Shown here: piece by piece, positions 60,901-64,000 of the stretch | Layout of the letters: every line of letters begins with the position of its first letter | How positions within the stretch are numbered: position 1 is the first letter of the stretch | Assembly (NCBI GenBank): GCA_033809755.1 | Contig: JAPXLB010000013.1 | Coordinates: 11,277 to 75,276 of the forward strand | DNA from: UBA4417 sp033809755 | Lineage (GTDB): Bacteria; Bacteroidota; Bacteroidia; Bacteroidales; UBA4417 | Reading direction: 5' to 3' | Length of the DNA stretch: 64,000 nt | Made by a program: the position numbers and the translations under genes | The notes under the pieces: model-generated | What the model was told of the DNA's origin: nothing | Database searches by the model: none | Seen by the model: the letters and a program-made list of their open reading frames with translations, nothing else

Positions 60901-63900
60901 GCTGAAGCAGGTAACACTAACGCTGTGAAATTCACACCGAAAGGATATCCTGCTACTGTTATTGGTGGACGTTTCTACGTTGGTGACGGTAGTTTCCCAA
61001 CTAACGGAAACATTATCGGACAACCTTTCGACGTCATCGTTTACGCTGCTGACGGCGGAAACGGAATGCCCGGCACTGTGTTAGATACAATCACGACAAC
61101 TGCTGACAACTTCGGTTGGGTGACGGTAGATGGACTTGAGGCTGTTATTACTGAAGGCGACTTCTACTTAGCTATGCGTCAAATGTCTCCTGCTCCTAAC
61201 TGTGTACCTCTCGGCGTAGACGAATCTCTACCTAAAGCCTTCAAGAGCTACTCGATTAACCAAACTGCAGGCGGAAGCTGGGGATTAAGTCCTTATCAAG
61301 ACTTTATGATTCAAGCTATTGTTCACGGTCCTTTAACCAGAACAGCAGGGGATATGCTTAGCAACGATATTGTTTATCCTCAAAAATTTGATGGACAAAT
61401 TTCATTATATCCTGCTCAAGCTACTGCAGGCGTACAAAATGTGCCCGCTACAGTTAAACCGGCTCACGACTTTAACTTAAGCGATGCTGTATCTAGCTAC
61501 AGACTACAAAGACTCAGCGTAGCTGATCCTTCTATCGCTTGGCAAGGTACTGCTACTCCTTCAGGTGCTGAAATTACAGGTATAACCGGAACTACATACA
61601 CCGACGGTGGTTCTGCTTGGGCTAATTTACCTGCAGGCTGGTATGCATATTGCATTAAAGCTGCTTACCCAAGCGGTGACCTTTCGGAATGCACATACAC
61701 CAATGTTGTTCCTCACGGACTATTTGCAGATATTACATTTAACGTTCAACTTATTTGCGGTTTTGTGCCTGCTAATGGTGCCGTTATTACTCTTGAAGGA
61801 CAAGATTATCCAAGTATGACGGTTACTCAAACTGTACCTACAGGTGGTTCGGTTGTGTTTAACAACTTGATTAAAGGCAGATACGACGTTACTGTTACTT
61901 ATACAGGATATTACACCTACACTGCTTCGATAGATGTTAACGGAAACGCCACACACACTATCATACTTGAAGATATACGTTGGGCTCCGAAAAATCTATT
62001 TGTTGATGAACTTAGTCTACACGCTACTTGGGAAGAAAGTAAAGCTTCCATTATTGATGAAGACTTCGAAGGTCCTATATTCCCTCCAGCAGGTTGGACA
62101 GAACATACTTTAAACGCTACTTGCGGTTGGTATGCTTCAAGCGATGCTAGTAGTACTTACTTCGCTATTCCTCCTCACTCTACATACGCTGTTTCTAACG
62201 ACGACCTTAACAACGGCGATAGCTCGGAAGACTACTTAGATACTCCTGTACTAGACCTAACAACAGGTTCTAGCTACGTGTTGACTTTCGAACACTTCTT
62301 TACTGGTGGTTATTCGGCTATAGGTACTGTGGAATTGAGTACAGACGGTGGTGCTAGCTTTTCTGTTATATACAATGCTACGCCTGTCTCGGCTTGGACT
62401 AAGATAGAACTTGACCTTTCGGCTTTCTCTGGTGCTGCCGGATATAGCGAAGTTATAGTTAGATTCCACTTTGACGACGCCGGACAATGGTCTTCAGGTT
62501 GGGCTATCGACGATGTACTAATTGAATCGGGTGGTGTTGAAAACCAAGGTTATCAATTCTTCCTCGATAATACTGTTGAAGGTCCTCAATTACCTAATGA
62601 TCAACTATACTACGATATACCTCCTACTCACGTTGTATACGGACAAACTTACGTTGCCGGTGTAGCAGGTGTATATTGCTCAGGTTATTCAGAACAAGCT
62701 ACTTATACATTTACCAGCAGATTCCTTGAACCTCCTGTTAATTTAACTGCTCAAGATTATTCAGACGAAACTCACCTATCGGCTAAATTGATGTGGGAAG
62801 CTCCAGGAACTCGTAGCGCAGGTAAAATTTATGTAAACGGAAATGAAGGATTAACACAAGCTCAAATTGAAGAAAGAGATGCAATGGCTAGTGCTATGGC
62901 AGAAACTGATCCTAATCCTTCATACATTGCTACTATACCTTCAGGTTCGGTTACCGATGCTATGTGGGATGTTTTATTAAATGTTCCTTTACACTACACT
63001 GGTGGTGAATATGCTGTCGCTTCCGATGGTGACTTTATATACGGTGCTTGCTGGAATGGAAATGATTTCTTTAAATATGATATGGATGGTAACTACCTAG
63101 AAACATTCCAAATTTCAGGTGCTGGTAGTATTAGAGACTTGGCTTATAACCCAACAGAAAATGTATTCTACGGTTCGCCTAGTAGTTCTTCTATCTATGT
63201 AATGAACTTTACAAACCAAACGCTTGTTAATACTATTACCACTTCCGGTTCGGTTCGTCACATCGCATACAGCAAACACCTTGACGGTGGAAACGGTGGT
63301 TTCTACGTGGGTGCTTGGAGCGATATGAAAGCTATCAGAATGGACGGTAGTACTATTGCTACAGCTACGGCTACTATTAACTCTGTTTCAGGTTCGGCTT
63401 ATGACTACATAGAAGGTGTTCTATACGTTATAGACAACGGTGGTGTTCAAGGTGGTCCTTTCACTATGAAGCAAATGGATCAGGATATGAACTATACAGG
63501 TGTTGAACATGACATGAGCGACCTTAACTATGGTTCATGGGTCGGCGGTGGTTTAGCATTTACCGCATACTTTGATAAATGGGCATTAATAGGTTGTTTC
63601 CAAAATAATTATATGTTCGTTTATGAATTAAGTGACAGAACTGTTATTAATATAGGTGATGTTGTCGGATACCGCTTATACAGAGACGGAGAAGTCATTA
63701 CTCCTGACGTTGCTCCAGATTCTCTATATCGTTTCGATAATACTATGGAACCAGGATACCACTGCTGGGATGTTACAGCTTTGTACGACCTTACTGAATT
63801 CGGATTCCCAGGTGAAATAGGTGAGTCTATGTTTGCTCTCGAAACAAAACCTTGTCTCGATATGGAAACAGGTTACAGACTACCATTCCACGATGATTTC

Positions 63901-64000
63901 GCAACAGGTTTATTTGAAACCAAAAACTGGGTAGCTGATAGCAACTGGTTTATTGACGGAAACAGTGGAAATCCTGAACCGTCTGCTAGATTCTCCTGGA
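57928..64000 (+). CDS. Giant multidomain secreted surface protein, 5' 2024 codons (3' end outside window)
   Basis: The frame is open from ATG 57928 to the window end without a stop. Signal peptide (to about 'SWTAKAG'), then: N-terminal beta domain (25-225); Fn3-like (about 235-330); carboxypeptidase-regulatory-like domain ('GSLAGTVYDVDGTTPVEGATVYF', about 334-420); a BACON/ASPM-like Ig domain (about 425-530); GEVED domain (about 670-800; 'DRIDVHIDWNRNGVFEASEGQTI', 'GEVEDYTLFVG'); a second carboxypeptidase-regulatory-like domain ('LEGTVTEFGTSQPLFNVAVTV', about 870-945); a cleaved-adhesin/MAM-like domain (about 1377-1534; 'DEDFEGPIFPPAGWTEH' to 'WAIDDVLIE'), akin to gingipain adhesin modules; Fn3; a propeller-like region (about 1690-1905); and the start of another adhesin domain at the end. 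Probably T9SS cargo, but the sorting domain is beyond the window. Confidence 0.88.
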   Translation, partial: MKKILTLLFVLLAFSWTAKAGVSDDYVFVQSNGTYTEITGGTVHTTSESWDYRVAQVPLGFSFEFNGTTVTQVYLNADGYVASNQVTGYTPISGTTTANFIIAAFARDLQGQGAGSGSEVRYQTIGTAPNRVFVAQWKKAKRYGTTYATDNINFQIRLYETSNIAEFVYGDCSTSSTGSLYPQVGLRGTTRTDYNNRRTSWAASQPGTSYSSTMPFNSTNAPVSGLTYQFIKTPPIPPLPVIMEHPQNLATGVHIDNQLQWSVDMNGGYPTQYSVYFGTDNPPTNIHNGTTTTNQWFDLTGLTPGTQYYWQIVPSNPYGVAVGNPIWSFTTATYGSLAGTVYDVDGTTPVEGATVYFTPAVAGVLPQTTGADGTFNFGTNTMPTGTYTVGAEATGYSITTVPNVIVAQNTATNISITMQQPNMAITPNPYNQVLNPNEVFAGTLNIDNSGTGPLAWTATIGGWSSANQDWLDVPVLEGTVAPGNNRNIAVNFNATGYEAGQTESAVITFTSVNKTIDVPVSMIVMGTPLTPVTWATAAITNQLGGNTIVSWSHRPEPGSGFQFYSISRNGTQVHVAQSGNTWNGDVLPDYGIYEYCVSAVYADGATAPACAEVEWSAPELVYSPTTLEDTLFTGENRPVGPVRLNIGNTGLGTLSYNITYSGDLPPISIPSYCTASGGCDEYISRVIFAGIDNSSTCTQYGNYTHLVAQVLHGETYALTVENGNAWSSDRIDVHIDWNRNGVFEASEGQTITGNDPGTANITVPNDAVEGYTVMRIRLRYGGSINPCGATSYGEVEDYTLFVGLGTFITDVQPQQGTVPANGDQTVDVWFGATGDYSAPGVYDGTITVATNDVNNPSVEIPAIMTVITPGTLEGTVTEFGTSQPLFNVAVTVGGNTTFTDENGNYSMLLAEGPHTATYELLGYQTEEVLFEITENVTTTVNVSLKELANAPNCASAEVNPEDTEVLVEWCVPHGPYQLGYDDGTAENFTAWAEAGNTNAVKFTPKGYPATVIGGRFYVGDGSFPTNGNIIGQPFDVIVYAADGGNGMPGTVLDTITTTADNFGWVTVDGLEAVITEGDFYLAMRQMSPAPNCVPLGVDESLPKAFKSYSINQTAGGSWGLSPYQDFMIQAIVHGPLTRTAGDMLSNDIVYPQKFDGQISLYPAQATAGVQNVPATVKPAHDFNLSDAVSSYRLQRLSVADPSIAWQGTATPSGAEITGITGTTYTDGGSAWANLPAGWYAYCIKAAYPSGDLSECTYTNVVPHGLFADITFNVQLICGFVPANGAVITLEGQDYPSMTVTQTVPTGGSVVFNNLIKGRYDVTVTYTGYYTYTASIDVNGNATHTIILEDIRWAPKNLFVDELSLHATWEESKASIIDEDFEGPIFPPAGWTEHTLNATCGWYASSDASSTYFAIPPHSTYAVSNDDLNNGDSSEDYLDTPVLDLTTGSSYVLTFEHFFTGGYSAIGTVELSTDGGASFSVIYNATPVSAWTKIELDLSAFSGAAGYSEVIVRFHFDDAGQWSSGWAIDDVLIESGGVENQGYQFFLDNTVEGPQLPNDQLYYDIPPTHVVYGQTYVAGVAGVYCSGYSEQATYTFTSRFLEPPVNLTAQDYSDETHLSAKLMWEAPGTRSAGKIYVNGNEGLTQAQIEERDAMASAMAETDPNPSYIATIPSGSVTDAMWDVLLNVPLHYTGGEYAVASDGDFIYGACWNGNDFFKYDMDGNYLETFQISGAGSIRDLAYNPTENVFYGSPSSSSIYVMNFTNQTLVNTITTSGSVRHIAYSKHLDGGNGGFYVGAWSDMKAIRMDGSTIATATATINSVSGSAYDYIEGVLYVIDNGGVQGGPFTMKQMDQDMNYTGVEHDMSDLNYGSWVGGGLAFTAYFDKWALIGCFQNNYMFVYELSDRTVINIGDVVGYRLYRDGEVITPDVAPDSLYRFDNTMEPGYHCWDVTALYDLTEFGFPGEIGESMFALETKPCLDMETGYRLPFHDDFATGLFETKNWVADSNWFIDGNSGNPEPSARFSW

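Overview
The window is chromosomal DNA from a member of the Bacteroidota, most likely an anaerobic, fermentative Bacteroidales-like organism. The evidence: AT-rich DNA; repeated -7 boxes of the Bacteroidota form TAnnTTTG; several secreted proteins ending in the 'YPNP...G.Y' C-terminal signal of the type IX secretion system (T9SS); a tryptophanase; a 2-hydroxyacyl-CoA dehydratase-type activase; and a phosphofructokinase with the sequence marks of the pyrophosphate-dependent kind. No phage, insertion sequence or CRISPR array is visible.

Layout. 1-2558: end of a T9SS beta-propeller-like protein and an amidotransferase-like lipoprotein. 2754-7766 (minus): rsmI, tRNA-Thr(CGU), tRNA-Pro(CGG), galE, rodA, mrdA. 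8028-14716: a T9SS protein with sortilin/BNR-type repeats, tryptophanase, a small membrane protein, a T9SS endonuclease I, queD and a DUF1573 protein. 15112-17063: a histidine kinase/response regulator pair. 17285-23471: a YhcC-type radical SAM protein, phosphofructokinase, cysS, RNase HI, a small membrane protein and a short-chain epimerase. 23594-28307: GH29 fucosidase with a PA14 domain, a DUF6580 membrane protein, Hsp20, TerC. 28392-33538: a vitamin B12 uptake operon made of promoter, cobalamin riboswitch, BtuH-like DUF4465 protein, TonB-dependent receptor and BtuG-like beta-propeller lipoprotein, followed by a 1420-residue double-activase protein. 37945-40564 (minus): serine hydrolase, outer-membrane protein, EamA transporter. 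40661-41856: a Fic protein with a palindromic operator candidate. 42070-46653: PorV-like protein, helix-hairpin-helix protein and POT peptide transporter, closed by a strong terminator. 47117-55999: birA, rsfS, ftsH, LUD protein, DUF2007, cdsA, psd, DUF3127, C69 dipeptidase. 57928 to the end: the first 2024 residues of a giant multidomain surface protein, preceded by a long leader that holds a 59-codon ORF and a strong terminator.

The genes group into envelope building (mrdA-rodA, cdsA, psd), T9SS cargo and surface proteins, tRNA and tRNA modification (cysS, queD, two tRNAs, rsmI for rRNA), B12 scavenging and amino-acid or peptide catabolism (tryptophanase, POT, dipeptidase).

The most unusual material is between the genes. 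Nearly every gap is filled with mosaics of a few short repeat modules, many of them hairpins with perfect arms. Two gaps (52319-52762 and 56321-56827) carry copies of a larger element built around an identical 118-nt multi-armed inverted repeat. These elements, the Fic operator, and the leader/terminator before the giant gene are the best candidates for undescribed biology here. All calls come from reading the sequence and remembered family knowledge; no database search was run.
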